NCBI RefSeq assembly: GCF_043641665.1
Contig: NC_092189.1
Coordinates: forward strand, 17,266,833-17,330,832
DNA length: 64,000 bases
From: Enoplosus armatus
Taxonomy: Eukaryota; Chordata; Actinopteri; Centrarchiformes; Enoplosidae
Reading direction: 5' to 3'
A program made the translations under genes and the position numbers. How positions within the stretch are numbered: position 1 is the first letter of the stretch; each line of letters opens with the position of its first letter. The notes under the pieces are model-generated. The model was not told the origin of the DNA. It saw nothing but the letters and a program-made list of their open reading frames with translations, and searched no databases. Shown piece by piece: positions 24,945 to 37,284 of this stretch.

Positions 24945-27076
24945 ATTATGAATAATTTAGTTTATTTTACTAATGTTTTCCCTCAGTAGTTTTTCTTCTA
25001 ATTTTAATCTAACTAGAAGTGTTTGTCTTTCCTAATATACAGACCACATACATTGTGTACCTCATAAAACCTTTGCAAATCCTGCTTTAATCTTCTAATC
25101 TTTAATCTAGTTTTCATTAATTTGCCATTGCAAACACGTTCATTCAGTAAATACAGTCTCCCTCATTTAAATGACCGGCAGCAGTCGTTTATGATTCAAG
25201 AAGAATCCAAATACGTTACTGTACACTGCTAGTATTTGTGACATCCTTGTGTTGTTTGTAGGTTGTGATGTTGGCGAGTGTTTCTTTGGCCACGTATTTA
25301 GTATTTAAGGCCCGAATGTCATTGCATGTCTTTGGGAGAACACATATGTTTGTTGCAGTTGACTGTGATTCCACCGTAATGCTTTGCAGTCCCAGTGGCT
25401 GGAGGTCAAATCAACTATGGGAGTGGGCTTGTAATGTAGACAGTGTGAAGGGTCCTCTTTGGGTCAACACACAGAAATAGCCCACACTTTTTTTCCAGCT
25501 GCTGTTGGACAGGTGGGTTACAAGAGGGCTGCGGTACTTAGAAGGCTGAACATGTCTGTGTGTCAGCAGGGTCAGTTCCTCATAATAAGAAGCCCTTGCT
25601 AATCTCTCTGCAATGTCTCCACAAAGCAGCGGCACTGCTCTGATGTATATTGTCCCAAGTGTTTGAAACCTTGGTTAATGTGAATTTATTGTGATGGTTT
25701 CTTTATTATTGAATACATTCTAACATGTTTTTGTAAGGTTTTTTGTCCACAGTCTAGATTTTGTACAAACTATATACTTGAGCTGAAATATTAATCTGAA
25801 TAAAACTTGAGTGAAATAACCCAGTTTCTCAACTCTGGCCTCTTTGAAGCACTCTGTTGTGTCCAAAGGATCAAATTATGCAGGTGTGAAATGTCAGACT
25901 AGCCTCGATGACAGCTATTATCATCTGAAACAGTTCCATCACAGGGTGTGAACCCTGCGATCGAGTTTGAGATCTTGAAGATAGCAAAATATTGGTGTTG
26001 CAAGGTCCTTTGTAATGTGAGCTAAATTAGCTCTGACTGGCTTGGTTGCTTTTTCCTCAGCAGTCACATTGTAATCTATGGACAGGCTGAGTATCCGTCT
26101 CCTTTACTGCAGTAATGGTGTCTGTGACCGGGTCATTTCCTGTCTTGAAAGGTTGATTCTCTTCTTGCCACCCTGCGAATGTGGCCATCAATTCAAATGC
26201 CATTTGTCTAGGTTGTGGCTGAAATTGTAATACATTTCCACAGTGAGGTCTGTTTTAATCTTTTCCCCTTGCCATCCGTCTTTATCCTCTTTTCCAAAAG
26301 CGAGAAATAGTGCAAACAGCTGCAAATTCATTGGGTCAAAATGACAACAGGAGGAGCAGAGGAAGCACCCACTTCTCTGTGGAGGAGAAGATTGGGAATT
26401 GGTGAAGCCAAAAGGTGCTGAGAATCCAAATTCATAATCTGTTTGTTTGTGAGAGGTGTTCACTAGAGCGACACAGGGAGCCTGTGTTCGTTTTTGGACC
26501 TCATTTAAGGTCAAAAAGTAGACTGAGGCTTACTTCTGTCTGTTGTCAGAACAAACACTCTGAGACTGACTGAAGCAATGTGTAGTCTGTCCCCATTACT
26601 GTAGCCTCTGCTGTCCAATTGACGTACTGTTGTTTTTTCGTGCTAAGTGTTTGAAATTAAAAAAAGTTAAAAGTTGATCATAGAAAATCTGAGGACAAAG
26701 TGGACAACCGTTCAGCATGGAAGCCATCTGTTTGTCCCGCAGCAGTTCTGATTCACTGTACAACACGCCACTTGGTTTATTTCTCTTTGTTACAGAGACT
26801 TACTTTAATAATGATTCAGCCTGCCTTCTGTTGTTGCTGTCATGAAATGATTCACTGCTTCGCTTCAGCATGTTTTCTCGGAAATTCAGGGAATCTGAAT
26901 AAATCAAATAAATGATTGTGCTTCCACACGTGACAAGTGGACTGATCTGCACTCTCCTCTGGGTCGGGTACCAAGTCACTAATGAGTTCAACGCTGGAGA
27001 AAAGTCAATTAATGTTTACTTTGCAAGTATTCTGTGCATGGAAAATCACACATTTCCTTCATTCATTAACCACTTA
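24945..27076. other. non-coding stretch
   Basis: No recognised repeat or exon pair. Short open frames only. Confidence 0.35.
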
Positions 27077-27308
27077 TGGCTGCAGCTAATGATTCTTTTT
27101 ATTGTCTATTAATCTGCTGATCATTTTCTTGATTAACCAAATAATAATTAAATAATTTCTATCTAGATTTGTCCGACCAACATATCCAAAGATAATCAAT
27201 TTACAATCATATAAAACAGAGCAGATAATTCTCTGCAATTTAAACAATTATCGCTTATTTCTTATTATGTTGTGTTAACCAACTAAACAGTTAATTGTTT
27301 CAGTTCTG
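27077..27308 (+). repeat. MITE family A, copy 2
   Basis: Starts GGCTGCAGCTAATGATTC, contains AAAGATAATCAATTTACAAT and ATAAAACAGAGCAGA as in copy 4, and ends AACAGTTAATTGTTTCAG. Confidence 0.6.
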
Positions 27309-28263
27309 AAGAAGTGAATTGTTTTTTTGCATTTGCTTTAAATAACGATTTTCTTACTTGCGATTTGATTTTCATTTTCTCATATTGTGTTTATTTCCTT
27401 TTATTTTGACGATGTGATAAGTTGCTATCAAAAAAGTCAAGTGGTGGTGTAAAATAATGACACCCTTGATTTTGAAATGTCATCCCTGTTAGGTTTGAGG
27501 AACTGAAAGCTCAAAGACTCACAGAGAATGACAAGCAGCCATCTGGTTATCCTTCTTCCCAAGCTTATTCACTAACTCCATACTGGAATAGCTTTAAAGG
27601 AGAAAGCCTCTTCTTTTGAAAGAAGGCTTTTGGCACTAAAGCTCTCCCTTGTGTCATCGCTCAGGGGTTATAATTCATTCTGATTCAGATTCCATCGTAC
27701 GCAATCATCACACTCATACGGAAAAAAAGAACTTAAGCTCATTGTTCTTCCTGCCTGACACGAAGGGTCCAGAGAGGGAGATGTGCTAAAGAGGGGGATT
27801 GGTACTTTGGTAAAGGCAAACTCAAACAACAACACCAAATGCGCTGGTGGCGTGCTGCAGGGTGGGCTGGCCAAGCTCACAGGAATAGTGCTGTGCTGTT
27901 TGGTGAGTTGCCGTCGTAATCGTAAGTTGTGTTACGCATTCTGGCCCCGAAAGACATTTTCTCATTTAGAACCATCCCAAAAAAACTGCTGTAAAACAAT
28001 AAAAGCATCACACATATTTAGAAATTACTTATTACTACAAGTGGACTCATTAGGTCTAATATTAATTTAAATCACTATCGGTGTGTATATCAACTGAGAA
28101 GTTACCAGAAATGTCAAAGACATATTGCAGTTACAAAGTTTGTCCACCAGAGAGAACTGACAAATGTATTCTTTCAACGGTAAAATGTCCCAATTATCAC
28201 ACGTCTTGGTCACAAATCTTTAATGACCAAATTTGGGGGACCTTTAAAATGTTTGTATATGTT

Positions 28264-28467
28264 TATTTGACGATTAGTCGAACACATTTGATAATTGAAA
28301 AATCATTTAAGTAATTTTGTAGGTAAAAATGCCAAAAATTCAATTCCAGCTTCTCAAGTTTCATGTCTCGAGTCTTCTTATCTGGATATTTTGGGGTTTT
28401 GATCTGTTGGTTGGACAAAACAAGTAGTTTAATGGTAAAAAATTGTGAAATTGTGATGGGTATTTGT
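28264..28467 (-). repeat. MITE family A, copy 3 (inverted, partial)
   Basis: Contains CCAGCTTCTCAAGTTTCATG and AAAAATGCCAAA, the inverse of family A's GAGAAGCTGGAA and GGCATTTT words. Confidence 0.5.
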
Positions 28468-28571
28468 TTTATTCTTTCTTTACTGTTTACCAAAATTACT
28501 CTTTAGGCCTTTAGTGTTTATGTAACAAAATGAATATCTGTCAGTTACAGGCTGTTAAATTTTTTCTCAAA

Positions 28572-28619
28572 TAACGATATCGGTATTGGCCTCACAAATC
28601 CAGTACCAGTCAGGCTACA
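28572..28619 (-). repeat. family F terminal fragment, copy 2
   Basis: CGATATCGGTATTGGC through CCAGTACCAGTCAGGCT matches the inverted end of the element at 10551. Confidence 0.45.
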
Positions 28620-29568
28620 GTGTATAGAGTGCTTTCCAAAAGAATCTCTCTATTACAGTAATAAGATATGGACCTTGATTGACATGCAAGTGAAGGTTAA
28701 CAAGGCTAACAGAATAAGAAAGATGTCAATCAAGCCAGCTTTACACCTGCCCACTCAGTCCTACGAGGAGGCGTAATCAGCCAAGATGGATATCTTAGTG
28801 ACACTATATGGAAATAATTTTCCATTTCTAAAGTGATGGATTAATTGTATTGTCAGCATAAGAAATTGTGTTATATTTTACATTTATATTGATTGTCTTT
28901 TAGGTGTTGGAAATGACATAGATGCTGTGTGGCTGATGTGACAGAAACTGAAGTAACAGAAAACAGTGGACACAGCAATAGAGGAAGAATGAGAGAAAAA
29001 AAATGGAGAAGTCAGAGGTAGTGTTACATATATGGTGGGTAATATGAGAGACACATGGTAATTCTAGTATTTTGTGCTACCTTAGCTTTATTCAATCTCA
29101 GAGCTCTGTAGTTTCAAAGTGGATATGTGACATCTTTGGGTGACATATTTGCCTTACTGTGTGCTGACTTAGAGACTATTGCGAATTTAAAAAGCATTTA
29201 AAAAAAAAAAAAGGCTTGGAGCATATTTTAAAAGCATGTCCTTTTAAACAGAAGTACACGGAATGTTCCACTTAGAAATAGATTTTCACTCCAATGTGTT
29301 TTTCTGTGCTAAATTGCCAGTACACCTGTTGTCCAATAACCCTTGTGTCAGTAGGGGTCTAGCAGCTTTTCATCATAAAGTGGTCGTGACTTCTGTTTCT
29401 GTCTATACCTCTGTTATTATTAGTAGGAGACAGAAAGCACTGAGTGGTCCAGAGCCAACAGCGAAGAAGTATTATTCCAGCAGCGTGTTTGCCTGTAGAG
29501 AGCTCCCAATGATGATGAATCTGAGTAGAAATACATTGTGGATATTCACACATTGACTTCTTATTGAC

Positions 29569-29629
29569 TAGGAACTCTGTTAAATAGAATATCTTAGACT
29601 CTAAGATATTCTATTTAACAGAGTTCCTA
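29569..29629. repeat. perfect palindrome, 30-bp arms, 1-nt centre
   Basis: Bases 29569-29598 and 29600-29629 are exact reverse complements around a single C at 29599. The next bases repeat the central CTAAGACTCTAAG word. No paired repeat of this sequence was found elsewhere in the window. It could extrude as a cruciform, or be a replication or template-switch product or an assembly artefact. Confidence 0.9.
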
Positions 29630-30928
29630 AGACTCTAAGACTTAGAGTTACAAATTAACCCTATTACCGTTTATGATAACACTCATGTATTACTCATTTG
29701 AAAAAGAAAAAAAATCCACTTAAACCAATCACCAGGCGATGCTTTAATATATTTCTCCTTAAACATGCTGAACTTGACAGTCATATTAAAAGTGAGGGGA
29801 CATCCTTCCTTTAAATAGTAGTTTTGAGAGGAAAAATAATTTCATACTCTGTCTAAACGAAAAAGTCTAGGAACAAGAAACCACTTTGAACCAGAAAATG
29901 TAAGTGTTACAGAACATCAGTCCAACAGAGTTCATTCAGAGTGAATGAACAAAATAAAACGCACATTAAAGTACAACCAGGAAAACTCCTGCTAACAAAT
30001 TTGTCTATGAACCTTTTAAAAGTTTCTACATAAACTAATATCCAACAGAACACGAGATGGAGGGGCGATTGTAAAGTAAGTGCTGTATATGGGAAGTGGC
30101 GGCAAAGGGATAAAGGTTGAGTAACATTTAATAATTTCCAACTGCTCTGTCTTCACAACTCCATCTAAATCATTCTGTTAGTCCTCTTCATCAAACCACC
30201 ACATTAAGTTATGTCGGGATCAGACTACATAACTCCATTTACATGTACTCACTTTGTGTGTCTTGCGCAGATCGGATATCAAAAAACCTAAATGTAAATG
30301 CTTCCGAGAAGCTTCCGAGATGGACTGAAATTCAAGACGCCAGATGGTGAAAAGGTGTAAATGCATCTGTCTCTCCAACGCACTTACTCAAGAGTAACTA
30401 CATCATCGGTGGAAACAGACACTCGCAGGGTTTGTTTCCTGTCATAACGACGTATAAAACTTTTGTCTTGCTTGTAGTCAATAACTGTGATTCATTCATG
30501 TGTTTTTTTGTTTTTTTTTAGTTTATCAATAGTTATAAGCTAGCTGTTGGTAACTGTTGTAACTTAACTGTTAAGTGCACAAGTTTTTCTTCTACTGGAG
30601 TGGTGCTGACCCTGATTTGCCTGTAGCACAGGAAAGCCAAGACATATTACAATCAGATTTGTGATCTGGCTAACGGTGACGTATATGGGTCGCTAATTGT
30701 AAACAAAATTATATTAAATACAAAATATCTTTTAAGTGAAAATGGGGCTCCTTCTTGTAAGATGGTCACTGTGTCAGATTAGGCAATTCTTGATGTCACT
30801 TGGCTAATATTTGACCCCAACCATCATATTCTCTCCACTGGACAGAGGTGACCAGGTGCTAGGGACCGACCTCACTGTACCACCTGACAGCACCAACAAC
30901 GAATCTTTACGTGTTTAATCTCGTGTTC

Positions 30929-30980
30929 ATGGTAATCACATGTTTTATGACCTTTAAGTTGTAAAACACGTGATTACCAT
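30929..30980. repeat. inverted repeat, 19-bp arms, one mismatch
   Basis: 30929-30947 pairs with 30962-30980 (ATGGTAATCAC...) at 18 of 19 positions with a 14-nt loop. It may be the core of a palindromic DNA element. Confidence 0.8.
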
Positions 30981-31629
30981 CTTCCGCCCTGCGGAGTTTT
31001 CTGGACATTATCTGGCTGATGTTGTACAGTTTGAGTTTGTCATTACGTGTGTACACTCACACACATCGGACCGTGCAGTGACCCTGTCTACCAGTCTACC
31101 AGTGTTGAGGTCCTTTTGAAGACAGTTTGCTGGTCATAACTCCCCTGCTCCTCCAAACCTCTCATTAACAAACCCTCTCGAACACAAAAAACACATTAAT
31201 TCAATGAGACGTCCTCTCCGACAGACTGCAAATGGCTTCACCCGCGATTAAACCAACAGCTGAGCCTTTTAACAGCCATTATCATAACAGCATCTGTGTA
31301 ACGCTGACATGACTTGCTGTAATAATGATTCAGCGCTTGTCCATATAGCCAAGGTCCCTTTGTACCTCAGACTAATCGTTGCTATCATGACCAGAGAGGT
31401 ATGACCATATTCTTTATTATAGGATAAAAGCAGAAGATAGGAAATTGTATTTTAGACCACAGGCTACACTTTACAGGACCTTTGGGACACTAGAGCAGCA
31501 CGGGGCTCTGAGAGGGCTCAGCCTTTTGATTTTATTGCCCCCTACCATGAGCTGCACTTACATTAATGAAACCAGGCTTTTTGGCCACATTCAAAGAGCA
31601 GACGTCTGTGCACAGTTACACACGTCTGT

Positions 31630-31655
31630 ACACACACACACACACACACACACAC
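31630..31655. repeat. (CA)n microsatellite
   Basis: About 13 CA units. Confidence 0.9.
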
Positions 31656-33492
31656 GGAACATGACATCTACTGATTTTAACATGACCTTATCTGCTGCCA
31701 TGTTATCTCTGAGTGCACATCCACAAGCATGCATGCAAAATGCAGCTGCGGCTTGGGCCTTTGACGTTAGAAAACAGATTACATGGCAAACCAAAGATTT
31801 ATTAGTAGAGTTTAATGGAATGGAGATGAGTGGATGTGGGATTTAAATAAATTAACCTTCAGTGGATTCCCTGAGGCCTGGGGGAATGACAGAAGGAGGC
31901 TGAGAAGGAATTTTCCCCCTGTCACTGAGGTAATGAATACTGATGACATGATTCTGGCCTGAATGCATTCTGTTCTCAGTCACCCTATAAGTAAACATGA
32001 GCTTGTGTGGATGGACAGGAGAAACCTAACGATGAAGGGAAGACAGAAATGAAATAAAATGAGCTTTGATATTTTCAGGATGGTATGGAGCACGTCAAAC
32101 AGTATCATCCACATTTGTGTCGGTGTGTGCATGCATCATTTACTTCACTACGCTATGATAGAAGCAGAGCACGTGGCCAAGTTTTGAATAGAGAGGTATA
32201 ATCGAGGTGGACTCACAACAAAAGCTTGTGAAAATAGGCACAGTGTGTCCAGAGCATAAGAATGAATTAAGACATTTGAAAACCTGCATGCTGTAATGTG
32301 AAATACCAAACAGAAAGTGACCTTATAAATGCAAAATATCAGTGGGGATGTGGTACCACTCGTATGAGTAGCCAAAAATATTTTCTATCTGGGTAATACT
32401 GAAAGTTAAAATTATATGCTGTGAATAGGACACACAGAGATGTTTTGTGAAGGAAGCCTCATTTTTAAATGTCACTCTCTCAGCTGGGAATTGATTACAT
32501 TTTGCCAAGTTTGCCAAGCGGTCTGCATTATTATTAACCTTCATTAATGAGTTTATCAAAGATTTATTAGAATTCCCTAGTGGTTTTGGATTAAACCATT
32601 AGGCATCTATTTTCAGTTTTTACATCTTTGTTGTTAAGAGTTTTTTCCTGTCTTATATATGTTCAGTATATCCATAGCACAGAACAGTGAGAAGGCTCTA
32701 TGGTATGTTGTCAATGAAAACCGCAGCCTTTTCAGCATTTTCTAGATCTCCCTCCACTCTCTTCTTCTGCTAAAGCTGTACAAATGAGGCAGTCTCACAC
32801 CAGCAATCTCATTCACACAGCTTCTGCTGTCTCAATAAATGGCCTGATACCATAAAATCTGCAACTGGCCTCTTTGTACAAGAATGTTAACAAACAGTTT
32901 ATAGAAAAGCAGGCCGAGTGGCTTCACTCTCTCTTTTAAGCCTGTTTTCACAAAAAAAAGGTGTCTTTTTGATAAGTCGTCACTGCTGGCATAGAAGAAG
33001 TGTGGCTGTTTCACTGTTGCATGGAAAAGTGCATGTGGCTGAGTGTGATACAGACGCAACAAAGAGAGCGTGTAGGCGTGTGTTTGTGTTTATGTATGCC
33101 AGTGCACTTGTGTGGCGCAGTGTGCTTGGTTGCACGCTCAAGTCTGTGTATGTGTCTGTGTACGAGAGCGACCATGTGTGTAATGTCTCTCATGCAGCCT
33201 CACTGTGTGTGTATAACAGAGCTGACAGCTGGCGCAGCTGAGATCTTCAGTCTTTCTGCATTCAGATCTCGGTGGAAATAGCCAAACTGAACAATAACAG
33301 CTGGTACAATTGCCACCAGAAACCTGTGACCACGGGTCATGGTGTCACCATGGATACCCTACTCTGCATAGCCAGTTCATCAAGCCTTCATGCTTTCAGC
33401 AAACCTTAATACCCACTGGAAAACTATGTCAATATATGTTATTCTGTGAATCAAATTAAACCATGTTAAAGGGCTTTAAAGTTTAAGGGCCA

Positions 33493-33640
33493 TTTGGGCG
33501 TCCTGGTGGTCTGGGGTTTAGGACGCTGGCCATGTCCCAGTGGGCTGTCATCTCCCTATTTTACTCTCCACTAATTTCCTGTCACTCCTATACTGTCCTC
33601 TGTCTAATATGGGGGAAAAAGCCCCAAAAATACACATAAA
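33493..33640 (+). repeat. SINE-like fish repeat relic
   Basis: GGGCGTCCTGGTGGTCTGGGG at the start resembles a tRNA-derived head (A-box-like TGGTGGTCTGG). TCCCAGTGGGCTGTCATCTC and GGGGGAAAAAGCCCCAAAAA follow. The B-box region appears deleted, so transcription is unlikely. Confidence 0.5.
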
Positions 33641-33708
33641 AAATAGCCAGTGTGATTTGTCTATAGTTTGAATATAAACATTCTGCTCTCACTTAGTTCA
33701 CTTTGACG

Positions 33709-34160
33709 GCTTTTGACAAAAAAAGTTAGCTAATAGTTTGCATGGAAACTTAAAGCTGCATTAATTTATTTTTTTGGCCTCTTGCGGGCAGCATGTTGTA
33801 CACAGATATGCTGTGGTTGCTTATTGACATTCAACATATATGGAGCAACATTAGCATTCATTTGGAGTTGTGTGATACCTGATGAATGTTCAAGTTCAAT
33901 ATTCACTTTCCTTTTAGCTCTGTTTTGCTCTCCACCGACTTCTGAGGGAAACTGCGGCTCTTTAGCAGCGAAATGCTCCACTATGTTCTTTATCTGTCAG
34001 CTATTTGGTGGTGGGCAAGTAGCATGCTGTGGGTTTATTAGAGCTTTTGCTGGAACCAATGCTGAGAGTGAACCAAAACAATAAAGTTGTCGGCCGTAAA
34101 ATTGGAAAAAAAAGAGTTTTATTATTATGTTATATTTATGATCATATGTTGGTTCATCTC
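33709..34160 (+). repeat. repeat family D, copy 1
   Basis: Shares ATGGAGCAAC, ATTCATTTGGA(G/A)TTGTGT, TTCAATATTCACT and AACCAATGCTGAGAGTGAAC-type words with 39570-39965 in the same order and orientation. Confidence 0.55.
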
Positions 34161-37100
34161 TACGATCGACCCCTTTCATATTGCACACAGTCACCAGCAA
34201 ACAAGTTTCACTTTGACAAATTGTGGAATGGGTAGGTTTTAGAACCCAGCTTTTCAGCTGTTTCCCTGAGGGAATATGACTGTATATACAAAAACTGTAT
34301 GTTTAATTGGCTGAGTACATTGTGCCACTGAGTTATGACCACAGCCTTTATTAGCAGAAATGATGAAGGTCTGAAATCACCTGGAGAAGCTGTAGTACTA
34401 ATCTCAAAGTAAGCTCATTTCACCAGATCATAAACTTCACTTTCTTTTCCATAGTCACAGGTGTGTCACAGGTGTAAATCTCTGCTAAAAGTAAAAAGGA
34501 CAGGCGGGTTTATCATTGGTGCATATTAGCTTTTACATTTTTCACTGCACAGCATAGCTGTTTTCTGTCCTGTTTATTTGTGGTATGTCTGTGTTTGCTG
34601 AATGTACGGGCCTTTCATGTCTTCACCAGAGGCAGATGTTGTGTGGGCAGACTGAGAAACTATTGATGAATATTCTTTCACATGTCCTCATTGGTCGTGG
34701 CACGCAGTAAGTAGCCCACTGTGCTGAGATCGACTGGATGAAGGCTGTCCATCTGGTTGCGTTTCTACATCTGGAGCCTAAATGTCTGATAGATTCATTA
34801 GAGGTGTTTTGTTTTTTTCAGACACAGCACATTGTTGACTGAAGGTCTAAGAGGACATAAATTCATTCTAAAGAAAGTCTTTATTTTTCTTCTAAGAACA
34901 CTTTACTTTGGAAGTACAGTTTGTTTGGTTTGCCAGGTCAATGCTGTATTTTTAAAGGTGAGGGACAAATCTCTAGGAAGGGGTCCAAGATAATAACACA
35001 GTTTGTTTATTTTTTGCCACTGTATAAATTTACCTTATTGTTTCTGCTGCTAAAAATACTCAGGCACCAAGTGAAAAGCCAGGTTGATATCCGTATGAGG
35101 ATGCTTCACGTGCCCAGTGTGCCGAACCAGCTATTGCTAAGCCGAAGCAGTCAGCCACCTTGTTTATTCATCTGTTGAGGTCATCTGGCACTCAGCGTCT
35201 CTAGTTTTACAGCTAGCTTGATTTTACAGCCAAGAATCTGCGACCTTCACTGATGTTGTGTCGTCGAGCCGGACAGTCCAGGCTATGAATAGAGCAATGA
35301 CTTGTTCCAGTGGTTAACTTATCTATCAGTAGTTCTTCTCACCTAGAAACTCTTAGAGGTCTTATGACTGAGCTTCATGGGCAAACTTCCAGATATGGGA
35401 ACATAGCTGCTGCTGGGAACAGGAAGCTAATCTTGGAGCTATCACCACGCATGACGCAACCAGAAATGTGTCACTTGGATATGACCAATGGCAGCCAACC
35501 TGGAAATGGGTTATCAGCCAGTAGATTAATGTGAGTGGTCACATTGAACCCTGAACCCTCAGCCGTGACCGAAGTGTGACTTACGGCCGCTATGACCAAT
35601 ATAATTTCTGTAAAAAGCATGACTGTCATTGGCCCTGTCACCCTCTGCCTGGATATCTTTGCTCAGTGGGCAGGAAGCAGCTAATTCAACTGATGACAGA
35701 AAGGTCATAGATGGCTAAGTTTCATTTCAACGTCTCCATTACAGGTTATGACCCCTCAGAGGAACTTATTGAAAATAGTAGCCTTCAGACAATTTACTGA
35801 TTTAAAGATAGAAAGTGTCAATTTATTGCCCTTTTTCTAATATATGACTGAAATAAAGCGTTACGTCCCAATGGGTAGAGAGTCTAAAGGTAATATCCTG
35901 TTATTATGTCCCTTTGTAAAATGCAAATATGCATGTCTGTCTGTTTCTACGATTATTGAAGTGCTGAAAAAGTGTATCTGTACTGGCAGCTCTATTGTAA
36001 CCATCATTTCCATGTTAGCAAGAAGACTAGAGTTCATAATGGGTTCTATCTCAGTAGAAGGTAGCATGGGGGTAAAACAGACTGGCTGATAATAGGCAAG
36101 GACATGGTGTCTGTATTTACAAACAATAGAAAACACTTATAAAGGCCAAATGCGAGCTATAACCTTGCAAATTCAAATTGCTGTTTTGAGAGTTAAAGTA
36201 GTTGAAGAAAGCTCAGATGATGAAGCTGTTGCAATAATGTGCCAGCTGCTGTGCATTATTCAATATTTTCATTACAGACATACTATAAAACGAAGGGGCT
36301 GAAGCTTTGAAGCAAATTTGTGTTGACAGCTCTTTCCTCTCTGCATCCTCTCCTGATATGTGCCTGTACGGCCAAACATATAATTACCATCAGAATGTAT
36401 GTACAGTTGTGATTGAACTGGGTTTAAATGGATTCATGGTGTATATTTATGAGGATGGGGGCTGCATAAAGCATGTTCTTTCTCATATTTTCAAACGCCG
36501 ATGCAGAGAAGTCTTAATTCATGCATTAATTCAAATACCTCCAATATTTTTTATTGTCATAGTAGTCAAATCATCTGAGCTGCATGGGCAAATAAGCACA
36601 GAGGTTCTATGGAAAGTTATGTAAAAAAACAAATCATATTCACTCAATTATGTGTTAATACTTTATGTCTGTGGAAGTGGACCTTTTATCTGCTACAGAT
36701 GGTTGAACACATAGTAATCTATGTGTGTTTTTTCATGGCTGGCTAAACTGCCTCTCACCATCAACTCTCTCTCTCTTCTCGACAGACTTCCCACCTGCTA
36801 ATGTGCGCCAATTTTCTGCTGTTGAACATGCTGTTCATGTGCATGTTCATAACAAGATCCAATGATCTATGTATTTACACAGTTAATTCACTCGAAAAGA
36901 GTTTTTTCACTAAGCAGACATATTGTGCAGTTGTGAACATGGTGCAATGCAGAGTTTTAACAAGGAGAAGGGATGAAAGAGAACTTGGTATAGTACCATA
37001 ATGAACTGACACTGGTTCCTTCAAAATGTTTCACTGCTGACTTGATTCATTTGGTGCCCAAAACAACATTCAGCTCCCAGTTTTGGAAAAGCTACAGAGT

Positions 37101-37284
37101 GGAAGAAACCACTCCATGCTTACAGAGAATGGACCCTGAAATGATTGCAGTGGGATATTGTGTCCCTAATTAGTCATCAAAGAAATGAAAAATTCATGCT
37201 TTGGTTTGTTGATTATGTGGGATGTCATTATAGCTTCCTGGATATCAGATCTAAAGGCTGTTTTGACAAGATGTGGTCCTTACT
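34161..37284. other. non-coding stretch
   Basis: No recognised repeat. A very strong splice acceptor (CTCTCTCTCTTCTCGACAG) ends at 36785 and is followed by an open frame to 37001 but has no donor. It is recorded as a finding, not called as an exon. Confidence 0.4.

Larger units (their letters stand above)
29630..33492. other. non-coding stretch with an inverted repeat and a CA microsatellite
   Basis: Holds the stem-loop at 30929-30980 and (CA)n at 31630. A CTTCCGAGA duplication lies at about 30302-30320. No exon pair seen. Confidence 0.4.

Noticed and set aside
31445..31846. 133-codon open frame
   Set aside because: It includes a translated (CA)n microsatellite (His-Thr repeats) and nothing else protein-like.
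33493..33640. Possible tRNA gene at the SINE head
   Set aside because: Only an A-box-like word is present; the B box and cloverleaf are missing.
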